From Bacteroidota bacterium (GTDB lineage Bacteria > Bacteroidota > Bacteroidia > Chitinophagales > Chitinophagaceae), in contig JAPLEH010000040.1 of the NCBI GenBank assembly GCA_026391455.1, forward strand, positions 16,633 through 80,632: a DNA stretch of 64,000 nt, in the 5' to 3' direction. Position 1 is the first letter of the stretch; every line of letters starts with the position of its first letter. The notes under the pieces are model-generated. The model was given only the letters and a program-made list of their open reading frames with translations. It had not been told where the DNA came from and searched no databases. A program made the position numbers and the translations under genes. Shown here piece by piece: positions 1 to 9,106 of the stretch.

Positions 1-1
1 T

Positions 2-937
2 CGGATAGATATTCCCGCAAAACAAATTGTAGACAGTATTAAAATACAAGCCCTGGGCTTTGTACCTGGCTCTAAATTCGAATACAGTAATTCCAATTAT
101 TTCCTGCTGGGTTATATTATCGAAAGAATATCGGGTATGTCGTACCCCGATTACCTGAAAGAGCATTTGCTGGATCCCATCGGGCTTACACATACCTATT
201 ACGATGCACCGGCCACCCTTATCCCCAACCGGGCGAGTGGCTACGAAAAAGCCGATACCAGCTACCGCAACGCTGATTTTATCAGCATGGCGGCCTTTTA
301 CAGTTCGGGTGCTTTGCTCTCCACCACCGCAGACCTGCTGGCCTGGAACAATGCGCTATACAATGGTTCTGTATTGAGTAAAACAACCCTTGCTAAAGCC
401 CAGCAACCTTACCGGCTGGCAGATGGTACATTCTCTGAATACGGATACGGCTGGTTTATCCGCAAGATCGAAGGCTCTCCGAGCATTGAGCATGGTGGCA
501 GTATATTCGGATTCCGGGCGCAGGAAATCTATTTGCCCAATGAGCAATTGTACATCACCGGACTCTTTAATTGTCGCCAGGGGAATACCGATGAGCAGCA
601 ACTATGTTATGACCTGGTTCGCCTGATGCTGGGCAAACCACTTTTGAAAGAATATCCCGTGCCGGCTGATCTGCTGGCCCGCTATGCCGGTACCTACAAG
701 AATGACCAGTATAAACAATCCATGACCATTCAACTGGCTGGCGATGGCCGGTTGTACTGCACCTTATCTAACGGAACCGGTACCAATATGTATATGCTGG
801 CACAATCGGAAACAACATTTTTGTTGCCCGAAGTAAAACGCATCCATACCACATTGCAGTTTGTAATGGAGAATGGAAAATGCACGAAGGTCGTTTGGGG
901 GCAGGAGAATAGCGGGGCGTTTATACGGGTGGAGTAG
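2..937 (+). CDS. Serine hydrolase, beta-lactamase class C / PBP-like family (5'-truncated)
   Basis: The reading frame is open from base 2 to the TAG at 935-937, so the start codon and the S-x-x-K active-site motif lie before the window. The visible part has the second active-site motif Y-S-N inside FEYSNSNYFLLG (about visible residues 26-37) and a third-motif-like H-G-G in IEHGGSIFGF. The last ~100 residues look like the small C-terminal domain common in D-aminopeptidase/esterase-type members. The family acts on peptides, esters or beta-lactams; the substrate cannot be told from sequence. A second, full-length family member lies at 16665-17906. The downstream gene is 55 bp away on the same strand. 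Confidence 0.85.
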   Translation, partial: RIDIPAKQIVDSIKIQALGFVPGSKFEYSNSNYFLLGYIIERISGMSYPDYLKEHLLDPIGLTHTYYDAPATLIPNRASGYEKADTSYRNADFISMAAFYSSGALLSTTADLLAWNNALYNGSVLSKTTLAKAQQPYRLADGTFSEYGYGWFIRKIEGSPSIEHGGSIFGFRAQEIYLPNEQLYITGLFNCRQGNTDEQQLCYDLVRLMLGKPLLKEYPVPADLLARYAGTYKNDQYKQSMTIQLAGDGRLYCTLSNGTGTNMYMLAQSETTFLLPEVKRIHTTLQFVMENGKCTKVVWGQENSGAFIRVE

Positions 938-992
938 GGGCGACACAGAATTAATTTGATAGAACTGTATTTAAACCAGAATAGCAACATAC

Positions 993-1511
993 ATGGCTTA
1001 CATCATGGTAGATGTGGAAAGTGACGGCCCGATACCCGGTGATTATTCGATGATCACTTTTGGAGCGGTATTGGTGAACGAACAGCTTGATACTACGTTT
1101 TATGGAAAGCTCAGGCCGATATCGGAGCAATACATTCCCGAAGCGTTGGCGGTATCCGGTTTTTCGCGCGAAGAGACACTTCAGTTTGAAGATCCGCGTG
1201 AAGTGATGTTGCAATTTGACCAATGGCTGAAAGCAGTTTGTAAAGATCGTCCCATTTTCATCAGTGATAATAATGGTTTCGACTGGATGTTTATCTGTTG
1301 GTATTTCCACCACTTCATTGGGAAAAACCCCTTTGGATTTAGTTCGCAAAACCTGGGCAGTCTGTACAAAGGTTTGGAACGCGACACTTTCCGCAATTTT
1401 AAACATTTACGAAAAACCAAACATACGCACCATCCGGTAGATGATGCGAAGGGAAATGCGGAGGCATTGTTACAATTGAAGAATGAATTTGGGATAAAGA
1501 TGAAGCTCTGA
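993..1511 (+). CDS. DEDDh-type 3'-5' exonuclease (RNase T / DnaQ-like fold)
   Basis: This 172-aa protein has the DEDDh exonuclease signatures: D-x-E in MVDVESDGP near the N-terminus, a middle aspartate in SDNNGFDWMF (around residues 92-101), and the final H-x4-D in HHPVDDAKGNAEAL (around 141-155). Such enzymes use two metal ions to trim 3' ends of DNA or RNA. The protein is a single domain with no polymerase or helicase partner, so a small RNA/DNA-trimming exonuclease of the Rv2179c/RNase T kind is the best description. The ATG at 993 places D-x-E at residues 7-9; an ATG four codons later would leave that motif almost at the terminus. Confidence 0.8.
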   Translation: MAYIMVDVESDGPIPGDYSMITFGAVLVNEQLDTTFYGKLRPISEQYIPEALAVSGFSREETLQFEDPREVMLQFDQWLKAVCKDRPIFISDNNGFDWMFICWYFHHFIGKNPFGFSSQNLGSLYKGLERDTFRNFKHLRKTKHTHHPVDDAKGNAEALLQLKNEFGIKMKL

Positions 1512-1601
1512 GAAATGACAGAAGCGAACCGCCATAAAAATATATATAAGGATGGGTAGGGTATAGTTATTTTTTATTTTCAATAATATTCGTTCCATGC
1601 T

Positions 1602-2075
1602 ATGGGAAAAGAAATCGAACGCAAGTTTTTAGTACATACTGATAAATGGCAGGCACTCACAAAGCCCGAAGGACACCATTACCGGCAGGGCTATTTATTA
1701 ACAGATCCGTACAAAACCATTCGAGTCCGCGTTACACCCACCACGGCCTTCCTCACCATCAAAGGCCTTTCCGTAGGTGCCACCCGTACTGAATACGAGT
1801 ACGAGATCCCTGCGGACGAAGCCACTGAGCTACTGGACCAGTTCTCACTTTCTGAACTGGAAAAAACCCGTTGCCATATTTCAATGGGTCAGCACACCTG
1901 GGAAGTGGATGTATTTGCGGGTGATAATGCGGGACTTATTGTAGCTGAAATAGAACTCACCGGTGAAGAAGAGACTTTTCCCATTCCCGAATGGATCGCT
2001 GATGAAGTAACGGGGGAGGATCGCTATTATAATTCTAACCTCACGATACATCCGTTTAAAAATTGGGATATATAA
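1602..2075 (+). CDS. CYTH domain protein (class IV adenylate cyclase / triphosphate tunnel family)
   Basis: This 157-aa protein begins MGKEIERKFLV, the E-x-E-x-K signature of the CYTH/triphosphate-tunnel superfamily. It is followed by alternating charged strands (YRQGYLL, TIRVRVT, FLTIKG, YEYEIP, WEVDVF, IVAEIEL) that fit the eight-stranded tunnel. Bacterial single-domain members are mostly inorganic triphosphatases; a few are adenylate cyclases. Length and motif order are those of a complete CYTH protein. It stands alone between the exonuclease and the TonB-dependent receptor. The fold is clear, the substrate is not. Confidence 0.85.
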   Translation: MGKEIERKFLVHTDKWQALTKPEGHHYRQGYLLTDPYKTIRVRVTPTTAFLTIKGLSVGATRTEYEYEIPADEATELLDQFSLSELEKTRCHISMGQHTWEVDVFAGDNAGLIVAEIELTGEEETFPIPEWIADEVTGEDRYYNSNLTIHPFKNWDI

Positions 2076-2220
2076 GCCGCCAACTAATTTTTATTATATT
2101 ATTTGAAGCCGATAATAGTGATCATCCGTTTCGCAAAAATCGTTTAGAAAGAAGAAATCCTAAACAAATCCACTCCCGGCTTGTTATGAGAGGAAACAAT
2201 TAACCGAAAAAAATCCACGG

Positions 2221-4680
2221 ATGCGTTTCCTTTATACCCTTGTCCTCAGCCTGTTTTTCAGTACCTTTTTCTCCAACGGGGCAGAAGCCCAGTCCAATGG
2301 CCGTATTTCCGGAGTAGTATCTGATAAGATCACCCAGCAACGGCTTACCGGAGCCACTGTTACCCTGGTGGGTACCAACAACCGGGTGATCACCGATACG
2401 GCCGGGGCCTTCCGTCTGACGGGCATTCCGCTGAATACCTATACCCTGGAAATATCCATGGTGGGGTATAAGAAAATATCTTTATACAATATCAATATCA
2501 CCGCAGGTAATGAGACCAATATATCCATCGAAATGGAGCCAGATGCTCAGCAACTCACCGGCGTTACCCTCAAAGTAAATAAGCGGACCGTACGTGCCGC
2601 TACACTCGAAACACCACTCAGCGTACAGCGCCTTACCACGGAAGAAATAAAAAGTAACCCCGGCAGTAACTTCGATATCAGTAAAGTGATACAAACCCTG
2701 CCCGGTGTGGGTGGTGGGGCACAGGGCGGCAACTTCCGCAACGATATTATCATCCGTGGCGGTGCGCCCAATGAAAATGTGTTTTACCTCGATGGTATCG
2801 AAATACCTGTTATCAACCATTTTCAGACGCAGGGCAGCAGTGGTGGTCCGCAGGGCATACTGAATGTATCATTCATAGAAGATGTGAAACTGAGCACATC
2901 GGCCTTCGATGCCCGCTACGATAATGCAATGAGTTCGGTGTTTCAGTTCAAACAAAAGAATGGCAACCCTAATCGTTTCCAGGGCAATGTTCGCCTGAGT
3001 GCCACTGAACTGGCTGCTACGCTGGAAGGCCCGCTGTCGCGCAATAAAAAGACTACGTTTCTGGCATCAGCCCGGCGTTCTTACCTGCAATTATTGTTCT
3101 CTGCACTCGATCTGCCCATTCGCCCCAACTATTGGGATTTTCAAACCAAGATCACCCACCAGATAGATAAGAAAACAACACTTTCCTTTCTGGGTATCGG
3201 AGCGATCGATGAATTCCGTTTTGCTCCCATTAAAGATGCCACACCGGAGAAAGCCTATATCATCAATTCAAACCCACTCATTAACCAATGGAACTACACG
3301 GCTGGGGTAAGCCTCAAACGTCTGATCAAAAACGGGTTTATGAATGTGGCCATCAGCCGCAACAGTTTTGATAATGATATTCAACGCTACGAAGACAACG
3401 AAGCACAAATTGCTTCCCAGCAGACATTGAACTACCAGTCACGCGAAACCGAAAATAAATTCCGCTTTGATGTCAATACCAATGTGAAAGGATGGAAACT
3501 ATCATACGGACTGGTGGCCCAGTATGTGCAATACGATAACAATACATTCAACGTGATCCGGAAGGAAATACGGGATAACAGTAATAACATTATTCAGCCG
3601 GCGGTAACGGCCCGTTTCGAAAGCCCCTTGCAAAATTTCTGGCGCTATGGTGCTTTTGTACAAACCGGTAAACGCTTTTTCGACAATCGCCTCGGGGTAA
3701 GTGCAGGTATCCGTACCGATATGAACTCCTTTACTACGGACGGCAATAATGGATTGAAAACAATTTCACCACGGATCGCATTCAGTTATGTACTGGCCGA
3801 TAAATGGACACTGAACGCATCGCTGGGACGTTATTATAAACTGGCACCCTATACCATTCTTGGTTTTGCAGACAATACAGGCCGCCTCGTCAACCAAAAC
3901 AGTAAATACCTGCAAAGTGATCACTATGTGACTGGCATCGAATACCTGCCCAACGATGGACTGCGATTTACGCTCGAAGGGTTTTATAAAAAATATGCCA
4001 ACGTACCGGTATCTGTACGTGATGGCATTTCTCTTTCTAATCTGGGCAGTGATTTCAATGTGCTCGGAAATGAAGCTGTGGTAACCAATGGGAAGGGAAG
4101 GGCCTATGGCATAGAACTGTTTGCACAAAAGAAACTGACGAATCGTTTCTTTGGTATTTTCAGTTATACCTTTTACAGAAGCCAGTATAGTGGTAATAAT
4201 GCGGTATTCATTCCCAGCAGTTGGGACAACCGGCATTTACTCAGTGTGACCTGGGGGTATAAATTCCCGCGCAATTGGGAACTGGGACTCAAATTTCGTT
4301 ACCAGGGCGGTGCCCCCATTACGCCCTTTGATGAAACAGCCTCCCGTATCAATTACCTGAGTCTCGGCCAGGGTGTACTCGATTATTCACGATTGAATAC
4401 CACCCGGCTCAATGCCTTTCATGCCAGTGATGTGCGTATTGATAAGAAATGGAATCTCCGCAAAATCACCCTCGATCTTTTTCTGGATGTAACGAACTGG
4501 TACCTGGCAAAGAGTCCGGCACAGGAGAGTTACACCTTTAAACGAAATGCCACCAATACCGGTTTTGAAACCACAGACGGACAGCCCATCAAAGCCAATG
4601 GATCCAATGCCATACCGGTGCGCCTCGCCAATGATGATGCACAGGCTACGCCCTCTATTGGATTTATAATTGAGTTCTGA
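2221..4680 (+). CDS. TonB-dependent outer membrane receptor with carboxypeptidase-like N-terminal domain
   Basis: This 819-aa protein has an N-terminal signal peptide (about residues 1-23, ending near AEA-QS). A carboxypeptidase-regulatory-like beta-sandwich follows (about 28-110, with GRISGVVSD and GATVTLVGTNNRVITDTAG). The plug domain contains IIIRGGAPNENVFYLDGIEIP (a TonB-plug hallmark, about 175-195). The remainder is a beta-barrel rich in alternating aromatic strands, ending in a terminal Phe (SIGFIIEF). It would import a ligand across the outer membrane using TonB energy. No SusD partner or substrate enzyme is adjacent, so the ligand is unknown. The barrel is complete. Confidence 0.92.
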   Translation: MRFLYTLVLSLFFSTFFSNGAEAQSNGRISGVVSDKITQQRLTGATVTLVGTNNRVITDTAGAFRLTGIPLNTYTLEISMVGYKKISLYNINITAGNETNISIEMEPDAQQLTGVTLKVNKRTVRAATLETPLSVQRLTTEEIKSNPGSNFDISKVIQTLPGVGGGAQGGNFRNDIIIRGGAPNENVFYLDGIEIPVINHFQTQGSSGGPQGILNVSFIEDVKLSTSAFDARYDNAMSSVFQFKQKNGNPNRFQGNVRLSATELAATLEGPLSRNKKTTFLASARRSYLQLLFSALDLPIRPNYWDFQTKITHQIDKKTTLSFLGIGAIDEFRFAPIKDATPEKAYIINSNPLINQWNYTAGVSLKRLIKNGFMNVAISRNSFDNDIQRYEDNEAQIASQQTLNYQSRETENKFRFDVNTNVKGWKLSYGLVAQYVQYDNNTFNVIRKEIRDNSNNIIQPAVTARFESPLQNFWRYGAFVQTGKRFFDNRLGVSAGIRTDMNSFTTDGNNGLKTISPRIAFSYVLADKWTLNASLGRYYKLAPYTILGFADNTGRLVNQNSKYLQSDHYVTGIEYLPNDGLRFTLEGFYKKYANVPVSVRDGISLSNLGSDFNVLGNEAVVTNGKGRAYGIELFAQKKLTNRFFGIFSYTFYRSQYSGNNAVFIPSSWDNRHLLSVTWGYKFPRNWELGLKFRYQGGAPITPFDETASRINYLSLGQGVLDYSRLNTTRLNAFHASDVRIDKKWNLRKITLDLFLDVTNWYLAKSPAQESYTFKRNATNTGFETTDGQPIKANGSNAIPVRLANDDAQATPSIGFIIEF

Positions 4681-4781
4681 TTGGGTGCCTTGCATGCGCG
4701 TTTGAATCGTATCTTTAAACGGTAAGTAAATCAGCAATCGCTTATAATCTTGTTGATTTGCATCACGTTTAATTCATTTCC

Positions 4782-5264
4782 ATGTCAACTCCATCTATTT
4801 TATTAAAGAAAACAGAACCGCAGGATCTGCATACTTTATTTGAATTTCAAACGGAGCAGGAGGCGATTCACCTGGCAGCCTTTACACCCAAAGACCCGCA
4901 TGATAAACAGGCTTATCTGGATAAATACACTCCCTTTTTATCGGATCCCACCAAAATATTTCGCACCATTTATGTGAATGATGAAATTGCCGGCAGTATA
5001 TCCCAATTCATTTTGTACGGCGATGCAGAGATTACTTATTGGATCGACCGGAAATATTGGGGGCAGGGTATAGCCACGGCTGCACTTCGTGAATTAGTAC
5101 AAATCGTTTCTATACGCCCGCTGTATGGACGGGTAGCATTTGACAATATCGGTTCACAAAAAGTATTGGAGAAATGCGGCTTTGTAAAAACAGGTACCGA
5201 TAAAGGATTTGCCAATGCAAGGCAGGAGGAGATTGAAGAGTTTATTTATGAGCTTTCAGCGTAA
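4782..5264 (+). CDS. GNAT family N-acetyltransferase (RimJ/RimL-like)
   Basis: This 160-aa protein has the GNAT acetyl-CoA loop in YWGQGIATAALRELV (about residues 95-109, Q/R-x-x-G-x-A type). The typical following strand is RPLYGRVAFDNIGSQKVLEKCGF, where NIGSQKVLEKCGF is the conserved helix of the RimJ/RimL subgroup. It would transfer an acetyl group from acetyl-CoA to an amine on a protein or small molecule. The substrate cannot be predicted. It is convergent with recF, whose stop is 28 bp downstream. Confidence 0.88.
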   Translation: MSTPSILLKKTEPQDLHTLFEFQTEQEAIHLAAFTPKDPHDKQAYLDKYTPFLSDPTKIFRTIYVNDEIAGSISQFILYGDAEITYWIDRKYWGQGIATAALRELVQIVSIRPLYGRVAFDNIGSQKVLEKCGFVKTGTDKGFANARQEEIEEFIYELSA

Positions 5265-5291
5265 ATGATGCATCTAAACAGGAAAGAATAA

Positions 5292-6401
5292 TCACAAACT
5301 GATCATATGATACGGAGTGCTGAGTTTTTCCAATTGTGCGGCTAATCGTGTTTCATTTGTATCTGTAATAAAAACCTGTCCTTCATTTTCCACACATACC
5401 CGATGTAATAAATTGCTGATCCGGTCTTCGTCGAGTTTTTCAAATACATCATCCAGCAGCAGTAGGGGAGGAAATCCCTTTTCTTTTTTCAATACATCCA
5501 TTTCGGCCAGTTTGAGTGCAAAGAGTAAACTTTTTCGTTGTCCCTGCGAAGCAATATTCTTAAAGGGTTGTTCCCCTGAGCGAAGCAATAATTCATCCCG
5601 GTGTACGCCGGTGGTGGTACGTTGTGCCAGGCAATCGCGCTGCCGGTTTTGTTGTAATAAAGCTGCCATACTTTGTTGCTCTAACTGACTTTCGTAGAGC
5701 AGTTGCAAATCTTCCCTTTGGATTGTGGCAGCATCCGCCGCATTGGCACCGGCGATAGACTGATAAAGATGTTTGACCTCCGGTAAAAAACGAAAGAGGA
5801 AATCCCTTCGTGTCTGATAGATGCGGTCGCCCGGCTTAATAAGCTGTTCGTCGAGTACATCAAGCAGGGAGTAGTTGCGGCTGCCGCTATCGGCAAATGA
5901 TTTGAGGGCGGCATTGCGTTGATCCAGTACTTTTTTATATACGATCAATTGCTGGAGATAATCGGTATCCAGTTGCGAAAGCAGGGCGTCGAGGAAAGAG
6001 CGGCGTTCGCGGCTGTCGCCCGTAATCAGTTCGGCATCATCGGGCGCGATCACCACACAGGGGTATCGTCCAATATGCTGGGAGAATTTTTCATAGGCAT
6101 CGTTATTGATGGAAAATTCCTTTTTACCGGTTTCCCGTAAAATGCAAACGGCTTTTTCCGGCTGTTCACGGTATAGGAAATCACCTTCAAGCCGGAAGCC
6201 ATTATGGCCATGCCTCACATTGTTGGCATCCAGCCGGGTAAAATAGCTGCGGGTAAAGCAGAGATAGTGAATGGCATCGAGGAGATTCGTCTTTCCCACG
6301 CCATTTTTACCGCAAATACCCACGATCCGCTCCGCAAAATCGAAGGACCGGTGCTGGTAATTCTTGAATTGAAACAGCGATATCTGCCGCAGGTGAAACA
6401 T
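5292..6401 (-). CDS. recF: DNA replication/repair protein RecF
   Basis: This SMC-like ATPase loads RecA at gaps with RecOR. From the ATG at 6401 the 369-aa protein begins MFHLRQISLFQFKNYQ, the standard RecF N-terminus. Walker A is GKNGVGKTN at residues 31-39. The ABC signature region is ASQGQRKSL and Walker B is LLLLDDVFEKLD. An open frame extends a further 61 codons upstream to 6584, but that part encodes repeat-derived sequence rich in Gly/Ala/Cys and is not RecF-like, so the internal start is preferred. It is convergent with the GNAT gene. The intergenic tract upstream is repeat-rich. Confidence 0.95.
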   Translation of the reverse strand: MFHLRQISLFQFKNYQHRSFDFAERIVGICGKNGVGKTNLLDAIHYLCFTRSYFTRLDANNVRHGHNGFRLEGDFLYREQPEKAVCILRETGKKEFSINNDAYEKFSQHIGRYPCVVIAPDDAELITGDSRERRSFLDALLSQLDTDYLQQLIVYKKVLDQRNAALKSFADSGSRNYSLLDVLDEQLIKPGDRIYQTRRDFLFRFLPEVKHLYQSIAGANAADAATIQREDLQLLYESQLEQQSMAALLQQNRQRDCLAQRTTTGVHRDELLLRSGEQPFKNIASQGQRKSLLFALKLAEMDVLKKEKGFPPLLLLDDVFEKLDEDRISNLLHRVCVENEGQVFITDTNETRLAAQLEKLSTPYHMISL

Positions 6402-6803
6402 GGGTGCAAGATAAGTCGGAGAGACACAAATTTGATAATGTGCTAATATGCTGATGTGATAATGAAACAGCCAGTTCGAAAGAAGGCAAGACTCTATTGG
6501 GGAGCATCGAGCCGCCTGCCCCTTTGGGGTGAGCTGCGAGCTAGCTGCCCCTTTGGGGCAAGCAAACAGCCAGCAACCCGCCACGGTTTACCTGCCGTAA
6601 TGAAATACAGGTAGGCGGGCAGGCCAACAAGCAACCGTCAACCAGCAACCCGCAACCTTCCCGACTTTCGGTCTTCCTGTCTTCCGGTCTTTCCGCCACG
6701 GGCGGACAAGCCGGACTTGTATTCTCGGTCTTTCGGACTTTTCCTCAATCAGTTAGGCTTAAAATTTACCATTCAGGGAGGGGGAAACTTGATAATATTC
6801 CCT
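6402..6803. repeat. Repeat-rich intergenic region between recF and pdhA
   Basis: No gene is seen here. The tract contains a stutter of TGATAATGTGCTAATATGCTG type (6430-6465), two copies of GCCCCTTTGGGG (about 6519-6530 and 6547-6558), repeated CAGCAACCCGC words (about 6571-6655), an inverted CCTGCC/GGCAGG pair, and a polypyrimidine run of TTCCGGTCTT words (6657-6745). The last resembles, in inverse orientation, the sequence at 51690-51730. Confidence 0.6.
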
Positions 6804-6811
6804 TATTTTTG
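6804..6811 (+). promoter_or_regulatory. Candidate Bacteroidota -7 promoter box for pdhA
   Basis: TATTTTTG matches the Bacteroidota -7 consensus TAnnTTTG, 41 bp before the pdhA start. No convincing TTG-type -33 element is seen at the expected distance, so this rests on one box. Confidence 0.4.
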
Positions 6812-6852
6812 CGCTCCGTAAAATCGGTTACGAAACAACAAAATTTTGGCCT

Positions 6853-7848
6853 GTGGCTACCAAATTTTCGAAAGAAACCTATCTCTACTGGTACGAACTG
6901 ATGCAACTCATCCGCCAGTTCGAACTCATGGCAGAGGAAAAGTATAAAATGGATGGAAAGATCCGTGGGTTTTTCCATGCGTACGTGGGTCAGGAAGCGA
7001 TCGCTGCCGGATGCAGTACCGCCACCCGTCCCGAAGACCTGATGATTACCGCGTACCGGGATCACGGGTTGGCCATTGCTAAAGGTGTTTCTGTAAACAG
7101 TTGTATGGCGGAGCTTTATGGCAAAGCCACTGGTTGTGCCAAGGGAAAAGGCGGCAGTATGCACTTTTTCGGTAAAGAAGTCGGATTCTTTGGCGGACAT
7201 GGTATTGTAGGCGCTCAGATCGGCACAGGTGCTGGGCTGGCATTTGCAGAACAATACCGGGGTACCGACAACGTAGTACTTACTTTCTTCGGCGATGGAG
7301 CAGCCCGTCAGGGTATGTTGCATGAAACCTTCAACCTGGCCATGCTTTGGAAATTGCCGGTGATCTTCATTTGTGAGAATAACAATTACGCGATGGGTAC
7401 TTCTGTAGAACGTACCTCCAACGTGATCGATATCTATAAACTGGCCGATGGATACGAAATGCCCGCCGATACGATCGATGGCATGAGCCCCGAAGCCGTA
7501 CATGAAGGCATCAGCCGGGCTGTAAAAAGAGCACGTGAGAAGGGCGGACCTACTTTAATTGAAATTAAAACATACCGCTATAAAGGCCACTCAATCAGCG
7601 ATCCGCAAAAATACCGGACCAAAGAAGAAGTGGACGAATACCGCAGTAAAGACCCGATCCAGATGGTGTTGAAAACCATTATGGATAATCAATTTGCTAC
7701 CCAAGCGGAGATCGATGCGATCAACCAGCGGGTGGATGAAATGGTGGTGGCTTCTGTAAAATTTGCTGAAGAAAGCCCCTGGCCGGATGACAACGAAGTA
7801 TTGAAAGATGTATATGTGGATCAGAACTATCCCTTTATCGTGGATTGA
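6853..7848 (+). CDS. pdhA: Pyruvate dehydrogenase E1 component, alpha subunit
   Basis: This 331-aa thiamine-diphosphate enzyme subunit decarboxylates pyruvate and passes the acetyl group to lipoyl-E2. The ThDP/Mg motif runs from GDGAARQG (residues 147-154) to ENNNYAMGTS (about 175-184). The conserved E1-alpha segment AYRDHG is near residue 67, and the phosphorylation-loop-like RYKGHSISDPQKYR is near 240. The start is GTG at 6853, which gives the expected N-terminus ATKFSKETYLYWYE; no upstream ATG fits. The E1-beta gene is not adjacent in this window, so the subunits are encoded apart. Confidence 0.95.
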   Translation: MATKFSKETYLYWYELMQLIRQFELMAEEKYKMDGKIRGFFHAYVGQEAIAAGCSTATRPEDLMITAYRDHGLAIAKGVSVNSCMAELYGKATGCAKGKGGSMHFFGKEVGFFGGHGIVGAQIGTGAGLAFAEQYRGTDNVVLTFFGDGAARQGMLHETFNLAMLWKLPVIFICENNNYAMGTSVERTSNVIDIYKLADGYEMPADTIDGMSPEAVHEGISRAVKRAREKGGPTLIEIKTYRYKGHSISDPQKYRTKEEVDEYRSKDPIQMVLKTIMDNQFATQAEIDAINQRVDEMVVASVKFAEESPWPDDNEVLKDVYVDQNYPFIVD

Positions 7849-7892
7849 TCTCTTTTTAACCAAGCAATTTTTTTAACCAAGAAATAAAAACA

Positions 7893-8585
7893 ATGTCAGA
7901 CAAGAAAATCGTGCAGGATGTGGATGCAGGTGAAGCAGCGATAGCCAAAGCCAAAGATTTTTGGGGTAAATACGGAAAGGTTCTTTCCATAGCCAGTATC
8001 GTTGTTATCCTGGGTATTGGTGGCTGGTATGGCTACAAACAGTTTTTCAAAGGTCCCAAAGAAGCGAAAGCTTCAGAAGCCATTTTCAAAGCGGAAGAGT
8101 ATTACCGTATGGATTCAGTGAGCCTGGCGCTCAACGGCGATGGTACCCATCCCGGATTCCTGAAAGTAATCGACCAGTATGGTGGTACAGAAGCAGGTAA
8201 CCTCGCTTGTTTCTATGCCGGTAGCTGCTATATCAAAATCAATGAGAACGAAAAGGCCATCAAATACCTGAAAAAGTTCAGCACTTCTTCCAAAGCCGTA
8301 CAGGCCCGTGCTTACAAATTGATGGGCGATGCATATGGCGATCTGAGTAAATTCAAGGAAGCTTTTGACTATTATAAAAAAGCTGGCCATGAGTTCGAGA
8401 AAGACCAGTCTAATTCGGCTGAATACCTCTTTATGGCAGCTTACCTGGCTCAGCGTACGCTGAATGATACCAAATCAGCTACTGAACTGTACAAAGAGAT
8501 CAAAGAAAAATATCCGTTTACACAACAGGCCAATGATGCCGATAATTACCTGGCACAAATGGGCGTGTACACCACCGATAAATAA
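7893..8585 (+). CDS. Membrane-anchored tetratricopeptide repeat protein (YfgM-like)
   Basis: This 230-aa protein has a short charged N-terminus, one membrane segment (about residues 30-50, VLSIASIVVILGIGGWYGY) and a periplasmic part made of TPR-like helices (NLACFYAGSCYIKINENEKAIKYL, ARAYKLMGDAYGDLSKFKEAFDYY, YLFMAAYLAQ). The topology resembles YfgM/ancillary SecYEG proteins, but that role is inference. It is 1 bp from ribH, so the two are probably co-transcribed. The gene has no recognisable catalytic motif. Confidence 0.75.
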   Translation: MSDKKIVQDVDAGEAAIAKAKDFWGKYGKVLSIASIVVILGIGGWYGYKQFFKGPKEAKASEAIFKAEEYYRMDSVSLALNGDGTHPGFLKVIDQYGGTEAGNLACFYAGSCYIKINENEKAIKYLKKFSTSSKAVQARAYKLMGDAYGDLSKFKEAFDYYKKAGHEFEKDQSNSAEYLFMAAYLAQRTLNDTKSATELYKEIKEKYPFTQQANDADNYLAQMGVYTTDK

Positions 8586-8586
8586 T

Positions 8587-9075
8587 ATGGCAAGTGTAAG
8601 CAACAGCAAATTACTTGAAACAGGTACAGGCATTCTGAAAAAGGATGCCTGTATCGTTTTGGTAAAAACAGAATGGAATAACGCTATTACCGATCAACTC
8701 GAAATGGGTTGCGTGGCCGAACTGGAAAAGCAGGGCGTAAAGCAGATCACCGTATTGACGGTGCCCGGTGCCATCGAAATCCCGTTTGCCATACGCAGTT
8801 GCTGGTCGAAGGCCGGTAAAAAAGAAAGGCCGGATGCCTTTATTGCGCTCGGCTGTGTGATCAAGGGCGATACGCCGCATTTTGAGTATGTATGCCGTTC
8901 AGTAACCGATGGCATTACCCAACTCAACCTCACGCTGCCCGTACCGGTGATCTTTGGCGTGCTTACCGTCAATACAGAGGAGCAGGCAATCGAACGGATA
9001 GGGGGCAAGCACGGGCACAAGGGCGAAGAAGCCGCCATTACGGCATTGAAAATGATCGCCATTAACCGACATTAA
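8587..9075 (+). CDS. ribH: 6,7-dimethyl-8-ribityllumazine synthase
   Basis: This enzyme condenses 5-amino-6-ribitylaminouracil with 3,4-dihydroxy-2-butanone 4-phosphate, the penultimate step of riboflavin synthesis. The 162-aa product has the family landmarks VPGAIEIPFA (substrate loop), ALGCVIKGDTPHFEYVC (with catalytic His) and PVIFGVLTVNTEEQAIERIGG. The ATG at 8587 is chosen because the frame upstream (to 8464) overlaps the TPR gene and is not ribH-like. It lies immediately after the TPR gene stop (8585). Confidence 0.96.
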   Translation: MASVSNSKLLETGTGILKKDACIVLVKTEWNNAITDQLEMGCVAELEKQGVKQITVLTVPGAIEIPFAIRSCWSKAGKKERPDAFIALGCVIKGDTPHFEYVCRSVTDGITQLNLTLPVPVIFGVLTVNTEEQAIERIGGKHGHKGEEAAITALKMIAINRH

Positions 9076-9106
9076 TTACGTAAAAACGAACTGATATTCC
9101 CGGGGC

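Noticed and set aside
951..1406. 151-codon open frame antisense to the exonuclease gene
   Set aside because: Overlaps the DEDDh motifs of the + strand gene and has no homology that I can see.
6402..6584. N-terminal extension of RecF by 61 residues
   Set aside because: The extension encodes repeat-derived sequence, and the internal ATG at 6401 gives the normal RecF N-terminus.
6766..7503. 245-codon open frame antisense to pdhA
   Set aside because: It covers conserved ThDP motifs on the other strand and gives no protein-like domain.
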